Counted from the first letter of the stretch, positions 47,206 through 56,803 are shown. The stretch: DNA of 64,000 nt from Salirhabdus euzebyi (GCF_014207435.1 NZ_JACHGH010000001.1:496001-560000); one strand, 5' to 3'. Made by a program: numbers and translations. Notes: generated by a model not told the origin, from the letters alone.

Positions 47206-47238
47206 AAAGATGCATTCGAAAAACCCGAATGCATCTTT
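47206..47238. terminator. Bidirectional terminator between ZIP gene and tyrS
   Basis: A perfect 13-bp stem (47206-47218 with 47226-47238) with A and T runs outside. Confidence 0.85.
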
Positions 47239-47244
47239 CATTTA

Positions 47245-48513
47245 TTAGCTATAACGAATTAAAAAGTATTTTTTCTTCCCTCTACGTATAATTGTAAAGC
47301 GGCCGTCAATTTTATCTTCATCAGAAATCCCGTATTGAAGATCTTGCTGACGATCCCCATTAATGTAAATAGCCCCATTGCTAATATCTTCACGAGCTTG
47401 ACGTTTGGATGAGGAGATATTTGCTTCAACTAAGAGGTCAATTAAACCTATTTCAGCGTTTTCAAGCGTAAATGTTGGAACATCTTTAAAACCTTGCTCA
47501 ATTTCTTCTCCGTTTAATGCTTTTACTTCCCCACTAAATAAAGCTTCCGTAATTTTTTTTGCTTGTTCAAGTGCTTTTTCTCCATGAACAAGCTTTGTCA
47601 TTTCTTCTGCAAGACGAATGTGAGGAATTCTTTTTTCCGGTTGTGTTTCCAATTCTTGTTCTAATTCTTTTATTTCTTCTTGACTTAGGAACGTAAAGTA
47701 CTGCGTAAATTTGATTACGTCTCGGTCGTCTGTATTAATCCAAAATTGGTAAAATTCATAAGGAGTTGTCTTTTCTGGATCAAGCCACACAGCTCCACCT
47801 GCTGTTTTACCGAATTTCGTACCATCTGCTTTCGTAATAAGTGGAACCGTTAACCCAAACGCCTTTGCCTTTTCTTCTTCTTCTGAGGTACGGCGAATTA
47901 ATTCTAATCCTGCTGTTATATTTCCCCATTGGTCACTTCCACCAATTTGCAGGGTACATCCTTTTTCTTTGTATAAAGTAAGAAAATCAAGTGACTGAAG
48001 GATCATGTAGCTAAACTCTGTAAAAGAAATTCCATTTTCTATTCTGGATTCAACTGAGTCCTTAGCCAACATATAATTAACACCAAAGTGCTTTCCGATG
48101 TCTCTTAAAAATTCAATAACGTTCATTTGAGCAAGCCAATCATAGTTATCTGCAGCTATTACATTTTTTTCATCTGAATTTGGGTCTAAAATATGTTTAA
48201 TTTGATTTTTTAACTTTTGACTCCAATCTTGTACTACATTTTGCTCATTTAATTGTCTTTCCGTATTTCTTCCACTAGGATCCCCAATCAATCCTGTTCC
48301 TCCACCAACTAACGCAATAGGTCTATGCCCAGCCTTCTGAAATCTTTTTAACATAAGAAGTGGGACCAAATGACCTATATGAAGACTGTCTGCTGTTGGA
48401 TCAAATCCACAGTATAAGGTCACCGTATCATTTTCCAAATGCTTTTTTAACCCATCCTCATCTGTAATTTGATTGACAAGCCCACGTTCATTTAAATCCT
48501 TTAAAATGTCCAT
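47245..48513 (-). CDS. tyrS: Tyrosyl-tRNA synthetase
   Basis: Class I enzyme charging tRNA-Tyr. HIGH motif appears as SLHIGHL (near residue 45), KMSKS-equivalent as KFGKT, and a C-terminal S4 RNA-binding domain (SSKRQAREDISNGAIYINGDR) is present. 422 residues. AAAGGAGGAG precedes the ATG. Expression is governed by the T-box leader upstream. Confidence 0.98.
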   Translation of the reverse strand: MDILKDLNERGLVNQITDEDGLKKHLENDTVTLYCGFDPTADSLHIGHLVPLLMLKRFQKAGHRPIALVGGGTGLIGDPSGRNTERQLNEQNVVQDWSQKLKNQIKHILDPNSDEKNVIAADNYDWLAQMNVIEFLRDIGKHFGVNYMLAKDSVESRIENGISFTEFSYMILQSLDFLTLYKEKGCTLQIGGSDQWGNITAGLELIRRTSEEEEKAKAFGLTVPLITKADGTKFGKTAGGAVWLDPEKTTPYEFYQFWINTDDRDVIKFTQYFTFLSQEEIKELEQELETQPEKRIPHIRLAEEMTKLVHGEKALEQAKKITEALFSGEVKALNGEEIEQGFKDVPTFTLENAEIGLIDLLVEANISSSKRQAREDISNGAIYINGDRQQDLQYGISDEDKIDGRFTIIRRGKKKYFLIRYS

Positions 48514-48555
48514 TAGTGCTCCTCCTTTTACTCGGTACGTATATTTTTAGACGCA

Positions 48556-48790
48556 AAAAAACCTCGCTCCTATAAAAATATAGGGACGAGGTTTACCCGT
48601 GGTACCACCCTAGTTGCAGTATATTGCACTGCCACTTCATTTGTTAACGGCTTTAACCGTCTTCTACATTAAGTAGAAAATGCTCCCAGACGTAATTCAC
48701 GAAACTACTATGTATTGACTCACACCAACCGTCAACTCTCTAAAACAGGGAGTAGTTTGCTACTTCATCTTTTCTTTGCATCCATATTAA
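48556..48790 (-). promoter_or_regulatory. Tyrosine T-box leader of tyrS
   Basis: Reading the minus strand, the conserved T-box GGGTGGTACCACGGG is at 48596-48610, directly before a long terminator hairpin (48561-48594) with a T run. Stem I lies at about 48670-48780 and a TAC specifier codon for tyrosine is seen at 48692-48694. Uncharged tRNA-Tyr should favour the antiterminator and allow tyrS transcription. Confidence 0.92.
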
Positions 48791-48807
48791 ATTGTGTTTG
48801 TTATCAT

Positions 48808-48836
48808 TTTATACCATAAACGATAAATGAAAGCAA
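48808..48836 (-). promoter_or_regulatory. Promoter of the tyrS T-box transcript
   Basis: On the minus strand TTGCTT (48831-48836), 17 bases, TATAAA (48808-48813), about 20 bases before stem I. Confidence 0.65.
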
Positions 48837-48875
48837 ACCTATTTATACTAGACTTGTCTGTATAACGATAGATTA

Positions 48876-48884
48876 TGGTATAAT
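48876..48884 (+). promoter_or_regulatory. Extended -10 promoter of the PBP gene
   Basis: TGGTATAAT is a perfect extended -10 (TGnTATAAT), 30 bases upstream of the PBP start codon. A TTGTCT lies 19 bases upstream of the hexamer, too far for an ideal -35. Confidence 0.55.
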
Positions 48885-48913
48885 GTATTGTGGAATTTAG
48901 GGGGTAATTAATA

Positions 48914-51900
48914 ATGAATGAAAAATTTTATGATAAATACCAAAAAGTAAAAGCATGGTGGAAAAAAGGGAAACTACAAAAGTTTTCTCGCATTACTTCC
49001 GACGTTATTTGGAATGTTATTTTAATTTTTATCATTATTGGATTAGTCGGAGGATTTTTTCTTGGTGGTATTGGAGCAGGATACTTTGCTTCTTTAGTAA
49101 AGGACGAGCCTATTCGTGCTTACGATGATATGAAGCAAAGTATATACAATTATGAGGAAACTACAGAGCTTTACTTTGCTGACAATCAATACCTTGGAAA
49201 GCTTTCAGCAGATCTTCATAGAGATGAAGTTAGTATTTCAGACATCTCGCAATATGTTATTGATGCAGTAATTGCAACAGAAGATGAGTATTTTAATGAA
49301 CATAATGGTGTTGTACCAAAGGCTATCTTAAGAGCATTGTTACAAGAATTTTTAAATTCCGCAAATAAAACTGGTGGAAGTACACTTACTCAACAATTAA
49401 TTAAGAATCAGATTTTAACAAATGAAGTGTCTTTTGAACGAAAAGCAAAAGAGATTCTTTTAGCAATGAGACTCGAAGAATTCTTTAAGAAGGAAGAAAT
49501 ACTAGAAGCTTATTTAAATGTTGTCCCATTTGGACGCGATTCATCTGGGCGAAATGTTGCTGGTATCCAAACTGCTGCACAGGGTGTTTTCGGCGTTGAT
49601 GCAAAGGATCTTAATCTGCCTCAAGCGGCCTATCTAGCAGGTATGCCACAAAGTCCTTTTGGCTATACTCCGTTTACTAATGGAGGAGAGCAAAAAAGTG
49701 CTGAGGGCTTACAGCCTGGTTTAGATCGTATGAAAATTGTACTATCTAGGATGCTAGAAGTAGGTGACATAACAGAAACAGAATATAACGAAGCCCTAAA
49801 CTATGATATAACCGCAGACTTTATCGAACCACAGCCGTCACCAATTGAAAAGTATCCTTTATTAACAGTGGAAATCGAAAAGCGTGCAAGAGAAATTATG
49901 GCGCTTCAACTAGCAAAACAAGATGGCTATACGGAAGAAGATTTAGAAAATAATGATGATTTGGCAGAAGAGTATAATATCATAGCTAAACGTAATCTAC
50001 GCCAAAAAGGATATAAAATCAATACAACTATAGATAGAGAAGTATATGATGAATTCCAAAGAATCGCAAAGGAGTTTGAACACTATACTCCAACCCATAC
50101 GATTATTAGAGAGAATCCTGAAACAGGAGTAAAAGAAAAAGTAGAAAATCCAGTTCATCCTGGTTCCATTTTAATCGAAAATAAAACAGGTAAAATTATC
50201 GCATTTGTTGGTGGTCGTGACTTTGCTTTAAGTGAAAACAACCACGCAACAACTACTATTAGACCGAATGGTAGTACAATGAAACCAATTTTAGACTACG
50301 CACCGGCGATGGAAAAAGGAATCGTTCAGCCTGCAACAGTTCTGCCTGACGTCAAGAATAGTGGCCCTAACACTGGAGCAAATTGGTTACCTGATAACTA
50401 CACAAGTACGGAGTCAGGATTAACTACTGTTCGTACAGCATTAGCGAAATCCTTAAACATTCCAGCTGCAAGGGTTTATAAAGAAATATTACCGGATAGA
50501 CCTACTACTTATTTAGAAAAAATGGGCTTTACCACTTTATATGAAGATGAAAATACAAGCGATCATGAAAATCCTTCCATGTCCATTGGTAGTTTGTCTA
50601 AAGGGGTATCAGTCGAAGAGAATACAAATGCGTATGTAACGTTTGGTAACATGGGTAAATTTGTCGATGCTTATATGATTGAAAGCATCGAAACAAAAGA
50701 CGGTGAAGTAATCTTCCAGCATGAATCAGAAATGGTTGACGTCTTTACTCCACAAACTGCTTATTTAACAATAGACCTTATGCGAGATGTATTAAGTGCT
50801 GGTACAGCTACGTATGCAAGAAGTGTACTAAACCATCCTGGTGTAGACTGGGCAGGTAAAACAGGATCTACAGAAAACATTCAAGACACTTGGTTTGTAG
50901 CAACCAATCCAAATGTTACGATTGGAAGTTGGATGGGGTACGATACGTACGATTATGAAGGAGATGGCGGCGGAAGTTCAGCAGCCGATAGACGTATTCA
51001 TTTAAATTACAATTATGGAACAAATTTAGGATACAGTAGTCGTAACGTTCTTTTATGGGCTAGACTAGTAAATGCTGCCACCGAACTCCGTCCAGACTTG
51101 ATGTTACCGGAAAGTGGCTTCCAAAGTCCTGGTGGATTAGTAAGAAGAAGTGTTTGTTCTGTTTCAGGGTTACTTCCAAGTGAGGCTTGTGAAGAGGCTG
51201 GATTAATCACAACAGACATATTCAATGCTAAATTCGCACCTAAAGAAGAGGATTACAGCTTAATCAAAGATAATATCGTTAAGATTGAAGATAAGTATTA
51301 TCCTGCTATAGAAGGAAAGACACCAGAAGAATTTACCGAAGAAGGTTTCCTACTTAACCCTGAATTCCTGAAAGACAGGGGCTGGGATAAAGTACATGAC
51401 CTAAGCAAGCTTCTTCCAAAAGGGGAAAAGTGGGAAAAAATTATGATTCCTGATACTGAAGAGCTTGAGGATGATGGTAAAGCGCCTTCTGCTCCAAGTA
51501 ACGTCACACTTTCAGGTAATAAGCTGACTTGGACGAAGCCTGCTGAAAAAGACGTCATTGGTTATCGCATCTATATGGCAGATGAACCAGAAAAAGAAGC
51601 CGAAACAGTAGGTAACACGAAAGAGACTGAGTTTGAGCTCCCTAGTAAAAACAAAGCCTTTTATGTTACAGCAGTAGATATTTACGGTGAGGAATCAGAG
51701 TATTCAAAAGTAGCCGTATTTGGAGAAATCATTACAAAGCCTGGTGCAGTTGCAGATTTAAAAGCATCAGCTGAAGAAACTTCCGTGAAACTTACTTGGA
51801 GCAATCCAGCTGACGATGACTTCTCGCATGTAATGATTTTAAGAGGATCAAACGTCATAGCCGAAAGCGTATCTGGTACATCTTATACAGATAATGATGG

Positions 51901-52291
51901 CCTAAAACCTGACACCTCATACACATACACCGTCATTGCCGTAGACGAAGATGGTGAACAAAGTGATAGAAGAAATGTCAAGGTGACGACGAAGGGTGAG
52001 GCTGTGGAAGTGGATAAACAGCCACCTGGAGAAGTTACAGAATTAAAGGCGACAATTGATAAGAAAAAAGCAACCATTAGCTTTAAGATTCCAAATGATG
52101 ATGATTTCCTTAAAGTAATCATTCAGGGTGACTTACAAGCGGAAAAAAATACTGGCCCAATAGTATTTAATGGACTACAACCCGGTGACTACACTATTTT
52201 AGTTAGGACAGTTGACTCCGCAGGAAATAGGAGTCCAGGGAAAACTCTAGAATTCACAATAAGCGAAACTACTGATACTCCAACAGAATAA
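48914..52291 (+). CDS. Class A penicillin-binding protein with FN3 repeats
   Basis: A 1125-residue bifunctional murein synthase. Layout: short cytosolic N-terminus, membrane helix (about 33-60), GT51 glycosyltransferase (EDEYFNEHNG near 123, GGSTLTQQL near 153), transpeptidase (active Ser in GSTMKP near 452, SLN, KTGST near 651) and then three fibronectin type III-like repeats (from about 856, 941 and 1036). Longer than B. subtilis PBP1 (about 914). Both active sites are intact. GGGGG SD. Located between tyrS and acuA, where B. subtilis has acsA. Confidence 0.94.
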   Translation: MNEKFYDKYQKVKAWWKKGKLQKFSRITSDVIWNVILIFIIIGLVGGFFLGGIGAGYFASLVKDEPIRAYDDMKQSIYNYEETTELYFADNQYLGKLSADLHRDEVSISDISQYVIDAVIATEDEYFNEHNGVVPKAILRALLQEFLNSANKTGGSTLTQQLIKNQILTNEVSFERKAKEILLAMRLEEFFKKEEILEAYLNVVPFGRDSSGRNVAGIQTAAQGVFGVDAKDLNLPQAAYLAGMPQSPFGYTPFTNGGEQKSAEGLQPGLDRMKIVLSRMLEVGDITETEYNEALNYDITADFIEPQPSPIEKYPLLTVEIEKRAREIMALQLAKQDGYTEEDLENNDDLAEEYNIIAKRNLRQKGYKINTTIDREVYDEFQRIAKEFEHYTPTHTIIRENPETGVKEKVENPVHPGSILIENKTGKIIAFVGGRDFALSENNHATTTIRPNGSTMKPILDYAPAMEKGIVQPATVLPDVKNSGPNTGANWLPDNYTSTESGLTTVRTALAKSLNIPAARVYKEILPDRPTTYLEKMGFTTLYEDENTSDHENPSMSIGSLSKGVSVEENTNAYVTFGNMGKFVDAYMIESIETKDGEVIFQHESEMVDVFTPQTAYLTIDLMRDVLSAGTATYARSVLNHPGVDWAGKTGSTENIQDTWFVATNPNVTIGSWMGYDTYDYEGDGGGSSAADRRIHLNYNYGTNLGYSSRNVLLWARLVNAATELRPDLMLPESGFQSPGGLVRRSVCSVSGLLPSEACEEAGLITTDIFNAKFAPKEEDYSLIKDNIVKIEDKYYPAIEGKTPEEFTEEGFLLNPEFLKDRGWDKVHDLSKLLPKGEKWEKIMIPDTEELEDDGKAPSAPSNVTLSGNKLTWTKPAEKDVIGYRIYMADEPEKEAETVGNTKETEFELPSKNKAFYVTAVDIYGEESEYSKVAVFGEIITKPGAVADLKASAEETSVKLTWSNPADDDFSHVMILRGSNVIAESVSGTSYTDNDGLKPDTSYTYTVIAVDEDGEQSDRRNVKVTTKGEAVEVDKQPPGEVTELKATIDKKKATISFKIPNDDDFLKVIIQGDLQAEKNTGPIVFNGLQPGDYTILVRTVDSAGNRSPGKTLEFTISETTDTPTE

Positions 52292-52297
52292 TTACTT

Positions 52298-52331
52298 AGC
52301 AAGTGGTCTAATCAAGGCCACTTGCTTTTTT
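52298..52331 (+). terminator. Intrinsic terminator of the PBP gene
   Basis: A 9-bp perfect stem (52298-52306 with 52318-52326) followed by a T run. Confidence 0.85.
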
Positions 52332-52616
52332 ATGCAATAAATATGGTAAATTATCAATAATTTTTCCTGAACCTTCAATTCTTCCATTCAACCTTTATTT
52401 ATTATGATGGTACCTGTAATAAGCAGCAGTTATTGAAAATATGCCATTATAACTATCATCTCCTTTCCTTTTATTACTAAAATCAATCACTATATACCTC
52501 ACATCCATTTGTTCACTAAATTAATATATTTTTTTCAACCAAACGGTTTATTATTTCATGTATAATGGTAAATAAATATAGATGTTTTATGTTTATTATT
52601 TATAGGTGGTGTAGGA
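52332..52616. other. Intergenic region upstream of acuA
   Basis: AT-rich, holding the acuABC promoter region; TATAAT occurs at about 52562 but no good -35 is visible at the right distance. No acsA gene or clear cre site is found here, unlike the B. subtilis arrangement. A 37-codon minus-strand open frame without SD was dismissed. Confidence 0.45.
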
Positions 52617-53258
52617 ATGAAACATCGGAAAACTTATCATTCCGCAACAATAGAAACAGATGATAAAGCACTCATTTTGGAGGGGCCATTATCGTCTGAT
52701 CAACTGGCGAAATATAATTTTCATGAAGGCTTAAAGGCATTCCGGCCTCCGAAAAAACAATTTGAAGCTCTGAAACAAATTGCTGATTTTGAGGAAGGTA
52801 GGATTTTAGTTGCCCGGGATGGGGACATGATTGTTGGTTATGTCACGTACCTTTATCCTGATCCGTTAGAGAGATGGTCGAAGTTCCAAATGAAAGATTT
52901 AATTGAACTTGGAGCCATTGAGGTTGCAGCTGAGTATAGATCTTTAAAGATTGGGTCTAATTTAATAAGACTCGCCATGATGGATGAATTTATGGAAAAT
53001 TATATAATTATTACAACTGAATATTATTGGCATTGGGACCTAAAAGGAACAGGGTTAAGTGTATGGGAATATAGATATGTTATGGAGAAGATGATGGGAG
53101 CAGGCGGATTAAAGCCGTTTCCTACTGATGATCCTGAAATTGCCTCCCACCCTGCTAACTGTTTATTGGCTTATATCGGTGAAAACGTTCCAGAAGAGTC
53201 TGTTAAGCAATTTGAAGAATTACGATTTTTAGGTAGAAATCGCCAGGACTGGTTCTAA
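52617..53258 (+). CDS. acuA: Acetyltransferase AcuA (acts on acetyl-CoA synthetase)
   Basis: A GNAT-fold protein acetyltransferase which, in B. subtilis, acetylates a lysine of AcsA and inactivates it. The 213-residue length, the GAIEVAAEYRSLKIGSNLI acetyl-CoA-binding segment and the operon order acuA-acuB-acuC support the call. AGGTGG is 7 nt before the ATG. Confidence 0.95.
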   Translation: MKHRKTYHSATIETDDKALILEGPLSSDQLAKYNFHEGLKAFRPPKKQFEALKQIADFEEGRILVARDGDMIVGYVTYLYPDPLERWSKFQMKDLIELGAIEVAAEYRSLKIGSNLIRLAMMDEFMENYIIITTEYYWHWDLKGTGLSVWEYRYVMEKMMGAGGLKPFPTDDPEIASHPANCLLAYIGENVPEESVKQFEELRFLGRNRQDWF

Positions 53259-53270
53259 GGGGGATTTACG

Positions 53271-53918
53271 ATGTTAGTTGAAGAAGTGATGAAGCGTGAT
53301 GTCATTACACTCCCGCCTCACGAGAAAATTGAAACCGCTTTAAAACTGTTGAATCAATATCATATTCGGCACATTCCAATTGTTGATGAGCAAAATCAAG
53401 TGATTGGAATTGTATCTGATCGAGATGTTAGGGATGCTAGTCCATCTATTTTTGACCGTGCCACGAAAGCGGAACAGTTAAAGAATGAGATTCAATCAAT
53501 TATGTCTTCACCTGTCATTACTGTTCATCCATTGGATTTTGTTGAAGAAGTAGCTGGAATATTTTATGACCAGGAAATTGCCTGTGTTCCGGTTACAGAA
53601 GACAATAAACTTGTAGGAATTGTAACAGAGAAGGATGTTTTATATACCCTTATTCAATTAACAGGAATTCATGAACAAAGCTCTCAAATTGAAATAAAAG
53701 TAGAAAATAAAATTGGTATTTTACCTGAAGTAACGAACATTATTGGTAGTCATAAAGTTAACATTTCTTCTGTTTTAGTTTATCCATATAAAAATAATTA
53801 CAAAAATAAAATTTTAGCATTTCGAGTTCAAACGATGAATCCAATGCCAATTATTGACTCATTAAAGAGCAAAGGATATGAGGTATTGTGGCCAAACATG
53901 CCTGGGATTTCAAAATGA
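53271..53918 (+). CDS. acuB: AcuB, CBS pair plus ACT domain protein
   Basis: Two N-terminal CBS domains (MKRDVITLPPHEKIETAL and MSSPVITVHPLDFVEEVA repeats, residues 1-135) and a C-terminal ACT-like domain (about 140-215). It is the middle gene of acuABC and is thought to have a regulatory role. AAGGGGGAT precedes the ATG. Its stop overlaps the acuC ATG (ATGA). Confidence 0.95.
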   Translation: MLVEEVMKRDVITLPPHEKIETALKLLNQYHIRHIPIVDEQNQVIGIVSDRDVRDASPSIFDRATKAEQLKNEIQSIMSSPVITVHPLDFVEEVAGIFYDQEIACVPVTEDNKLVGIVTEKDVLYTLIQLTGIHEQSSQIEIKVENKIGILPEVTNIIGSHKVNISSVLVYPYKNNYKNKILAFRVQTMNPMPIIDSLKSKGYEVLWPNMPGISK

Positions 53919-55099
53919 CATGTGAAGCAGCGTTTGTTTACTCAAATAGTTTTGTGAATTATCATTTTAGGGCGGATCATCCGTTTAATCAAAATCGCGT
54001 ACTCTTTACCTATGAGTTGTTAAAGGATGCCGGTGCTATTTCGGATGACCAAATCATAGAACCAAGATTAGCATTGGATGAAGAAATAAAACTTGTACAT
54101 GATGAAGATTATGTTGAAGCAGTCAAAGCTGCTGGTAGTGGAAAACTTGCTGAAGAAGATGCCTTAGAATATGGAATTGGGACAGAGGATACCCCCATTT
54201 TTAACAATATGCATGAAGCTGCTTCCTTACTAGTTGGTGGCTCCTTAACTGCTGTTGATGCTGTCTTGGCAGGGAAATATAAGCATGCTTTAAACCTAGG
54301 TGGTGGCTTGCATCACGGCTTCCAGCGTAAAGCGTCTGGATTTTGTATTTATAATGACGGTGCTATTGCTATTCAATATATTCGGAAAAAATATAACTTA
54401 AAAGTGTTATATGTTGATACAGATGCTCACCACGGAGACGGGGTACAATGGGTTTTTTATGATGACCCTAACGTATGTACTTTATCCATTCATGAAACGG
54501 GTAGATATTTGTTTCCAGGAACCGGGAATATAAATGAGCGTGGCTTAAAACAAGGGTACGGTTACTCTTTCAATGTACCTATTGATGCATTTACGGAAGA
54601 TGAATCTTTTCTAGAAGTTTATGAAAACGCTTTTCGTAATGTCGTAGAGTACTTTAAACCAGATGTTATTGTTACACAAAATGGTGTGGACGCTCATGCA
54701 TACGATCCTTTAACGCACCTTTGTAGTACAATGAAGATCTATGAGTACATTCCAAAACTTGCACATGAATTGGCCCACGAATATTGCAATGGAAGATGGA
54801 TTGCATTAGGTGGTGGAGGCTATGACATTTGGCGTGTAGTACCTCGAGCATGGGCCCAAATTTGGAAAGTCATGACGACAAATACAGTTTTTAAAGGGAA
54901 TTTGCCACAAACTTGGCTTGAAAAGTATGAAAAACTATCCCCTGTAGACTTACCATCGTATTGGCATGATCCGGGAGAAGTGTATACTCCCATTCCAAGA
55001 AAACATGAAATAACGGAAAAAAATATGCAAACACTTGAAAAATCGATGCAGTTTATTAAAAATAAACAATATCGTTTTAATGGATTAACGAATGTTTAG
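53915..55099 (+). CDS. acuC: Protein deacetylase AcuC (class II HDAC-like)
   Basis: Zinc-dependent lysine deacetylase that reactivates acetylated AcsA. The HPFNQNR start, GGGLHHGF with paired histidines, DTDAHHGDGVQ metal site and GGGGYD C-terminal loop are intact. The frame is open 9 codons earlier, but ATG 53915, overlapping the acuB stop, gives the expected length (394 residues) and N-terminus; the SD is weak, consistent with translational coupling. Confidence 0.95.
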   Translation: MTCEAAFVYSNSFVNYHFRADHPFNQNRVLFTYELLKDAGAISDDQIIEPRLALDEEIKLVHDEDYVEAVKAAGSGKLAEEDALEYGIGTEDTPIFNNMHEAASLLVGGSLTAVDAVLAGKYKHALNLGGGLHHGFQRKASGFCIYNDGAIAIQYIRKKYNLKVLYVDTDAHHGDGVQWVFYDDPNVCTLSIHETGRYLFPGTGNINERGLKQGYGYSFNVPIDAFTEDESFLEVYENAFRNVVEYFKPDVIVTQNGVDAHAYDPLTHLCSTMKIYEYIPKLAHELAHEYCNGRWIALGGGGYDIWRVVPRAWAQIWKVMTTNTVFKGNLPQTWLEKYEKLSPVDLPSYWHDPGEVYTPIPRKHEITEKNMQTLEKSMQFIKNKQYRFNGLTNV

Positions 55100-55107
55100 A
55101 AACAAGA

Positions 55108-55139
55108 AAGCCTAGTGATCGTTTTAGTCACTAGGCTTT
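55108..55139. terminator. Bidirectional terminator between acuC and motS
   Basis: A perfect 12-bp stem (55108-55119 with 55128-55139). The motS stop codon (55124-55126) lies inside its loop. Confidence 0.8.
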
Positions 55140-55936
55140 TCTACATCTTCAGGCTCGAGAATTACAATTTCTACTCTTCTGTTTTTTTGTAAATTTTCTG
55201 GGCTATCGTTACTAGCAATGGGACGAGTATCGGCGAAACTACTTAGTTGAAATCTCTTGGAATCTAATTCATGACCGTCTATCAAGTACCGAATAACACT
55301 ACTTGCTCTTGCTCCGGAAAGCTCCCAATTGGAAGGGTAGCGAAAAGTAGAAATAGGACGACTATCTGTATGACCTTCCACCTTCACATGATTAGGAATA
55401 GTATTTAAAAGCTTCCCAACCTTGTCTAAGAAGGGTTTTCCTTCTTCAATTAGTTCCGCTTCACCTGATTCAAACAAAATCTGCTCTTGGAGGATTAATA
55501 CAACACCACGTTCTGTTATATTAGCCGAAATCACTTCATTCAATCCTTCTCTTGTTAAGAACGACTGAACTTCTTGTACTAGCTCTTCCAAATTTCCTTC
55601 GCTTTCTAATTCATCAGGATTTTCGTCTTCCTTTTCTTCCTCGTCATTTTCCTCATTCGCTGGTGGTTCTCTTAATTCACTTGGACTTTCTGCATCCACA
55701 TCATCCCCTAATTCAGAAGGGTTTTCAGCTGGTACAATGGATGGATTAAAATCAAAAATTACCCTATCACGGTAAGAGTCAGCTACTGCCTTAAATTTTT
55801 CAATATCAATTTGGGACATCGAAAATAAAAGAATAAAAAATACTAAGACTAAAGTGATTAAGTCAGCATATGTGGTCATCCAACTAGCTGTAGAACCAGA
55901 ATCTTTCTTCTTTTTTCTTAGCTTCTTATAATCCAT
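55124..55936 (-). CDS. motS: Flagellar stator protein MotS
   Basis: Peptidoglycan-anchored half of the Na+-driven MotPS stator. One membrane helix with the ion-binding aspartate (TYADLITLVLVFFILLFSM, near residue 25), then an unusually acidic linker (about 62-115, dominated by Glu and Asp) and a C-terminal OmpA-like domain (VEGHTDSRPI, near residue 190). 270 residues, longer than the roughly 240 of B. subtilis because of the linker. Its start overlaps the motP end by 11 bases. Confidence 0.94.
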   Translation of the reverse strand: MDYKKLRKKKKDSGSTASWMTTYADLITLVLVFFILLFSMSQIDIEKFKAVADSYRDRVIFDFNPSIVPAENPSELGDDVDAESPSELREPPANEENDEEEKEDENPDELESEGNLEELVQEVQSFLTREGLNEVISANITERGVVLILQEQILFESGEAELIEEGKPFLDKVGKLLNTIPNHVKVEGHTDSRPISTFRYPSNWELSGARASSVIRYLIDGHELDSKRFQLSSFADTRPIASNDSPENLQKNRRVEIVILEPEDVEKPSD

Positions 55937-56750
55937 TTACAGTCTCTCCCACTAATTCCTCAGTGTTTTCTTGCTCTAATTGTTTCTTTTGTTCACTGGA
56001 GAGAAATGCACTTAATTTTTCCTCTAAAATCTTAGGGTTTTGACCGGATTGAACGCCAATAACTCCTTCGATTACTATTTGCTTTAAGAAAATCTCTTCA
56101 TCTGTTCTATTTTCTAGTTTACTAGCTATTGGAAGAAAAACTAAATTCGCTAACAAAGTTCCATAAAAGGTAGTTATTAAAGCCACTGCCATACTAGGTC
56201 CAATTGTTTCTGGATTTGTTAAGTTCTCTAACATTAAAACGAGCCCAATTAAAGTACCAATCATCCCCCATGCAGGAGCGTATTCCCCTGCTTTTTGGAT
56301 GATTGCTCTACCTTTTTGATGTCTTTCTTCAATTGCAGCAATTTCGGCACTCATTATATCGTTAATTACTTCCGGTTCAATCCCATCGATTGCCAGTAAT
56401 ACACCTTTTTTAATAAAAGGATCCTCTACTTCTTCAATTTCATTTTCTAATGCGAGTAATCCTTCTCGTCTTGCTTTTTCGGACAAAGTTACAAATAAAT
56501 CAATTAAGCTTTTTAAATCATTTTCACTTTTTCGAAATGCTTCTTTGAATACTTTTAATGTTAATTTTAATTCTTTGATACTAAAGTTAACGATAATTGC
56601 TGCACATAGTCCACCTAGCACTACTAGAATGGATGCAACATCGACAAAAGATGCTACTCCACCCAAACCGCCATTTGTATATATGCCAAATAAGACCATT
56701 GTTAATCCTATAAATATACCGATTGGTGTTAAAATATCTCTCCGCTTCAT
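55926..56750 (-). CDS. motP: Flagellar stator protein MotP
   Basis: A 274-residue MotA/TolQ/ExbB-type channel protein with four membrane helices and a cytoplasmic loop contacting the rotor; the conserved AWGMIGTLIGLVLML segment is clear. Pairing with motS and linkage to ccpA identify it as MotP (Na+-type) instead of MotA. GGGAGAG precedes the ATG. Lies 53 bases after ccpA, cotranscribed in B. subtilis. Confidence 0.94.
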   Translation of the reverse strand: MKRRDILTPIGIFIGLTMVLFGIYTNGGLGGVASFVDVASILVVLGGLCAAIIVNFSIKELKLTLKVFKEAFRKSENDLKSLIDLFVTLSEKARREGLLALENEIEEVEDPFIKKGVLLAIDGIEPEVINDIMSAEIAAIEERHQKGRAIIQKAGEYAPAWGMIGTLIGLVLMLENLTNPETIGPSMAVALITTFYGTLLANLVFLPIASKLENRTDEEIFLKQIVIEGVIGVQSGQNPKILEEKLSAFLSSEQKKQLEQENTEELVGETVNGL

Positions 56751-56803
56751 CGTCTCTCTCCCTACTCAAAGACATCTCTATAATATATTTATCGGATTTA
56801 ATC

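Noticed and set aside
52395-52508. 37-codon minus-strand open frame upstream of acuA
   Set aside because: No SD sequence before its ATG; an SD-like AAGGAAAGGAG lies inside it, not in front of it, and leads only to a 9-codon frame.
52545-52570. cre-like sequence near AACCAAACGGTT upstream of acuA
   Set aside because: Four mismatches to the cre consensus when centred on CG; not better than chance.
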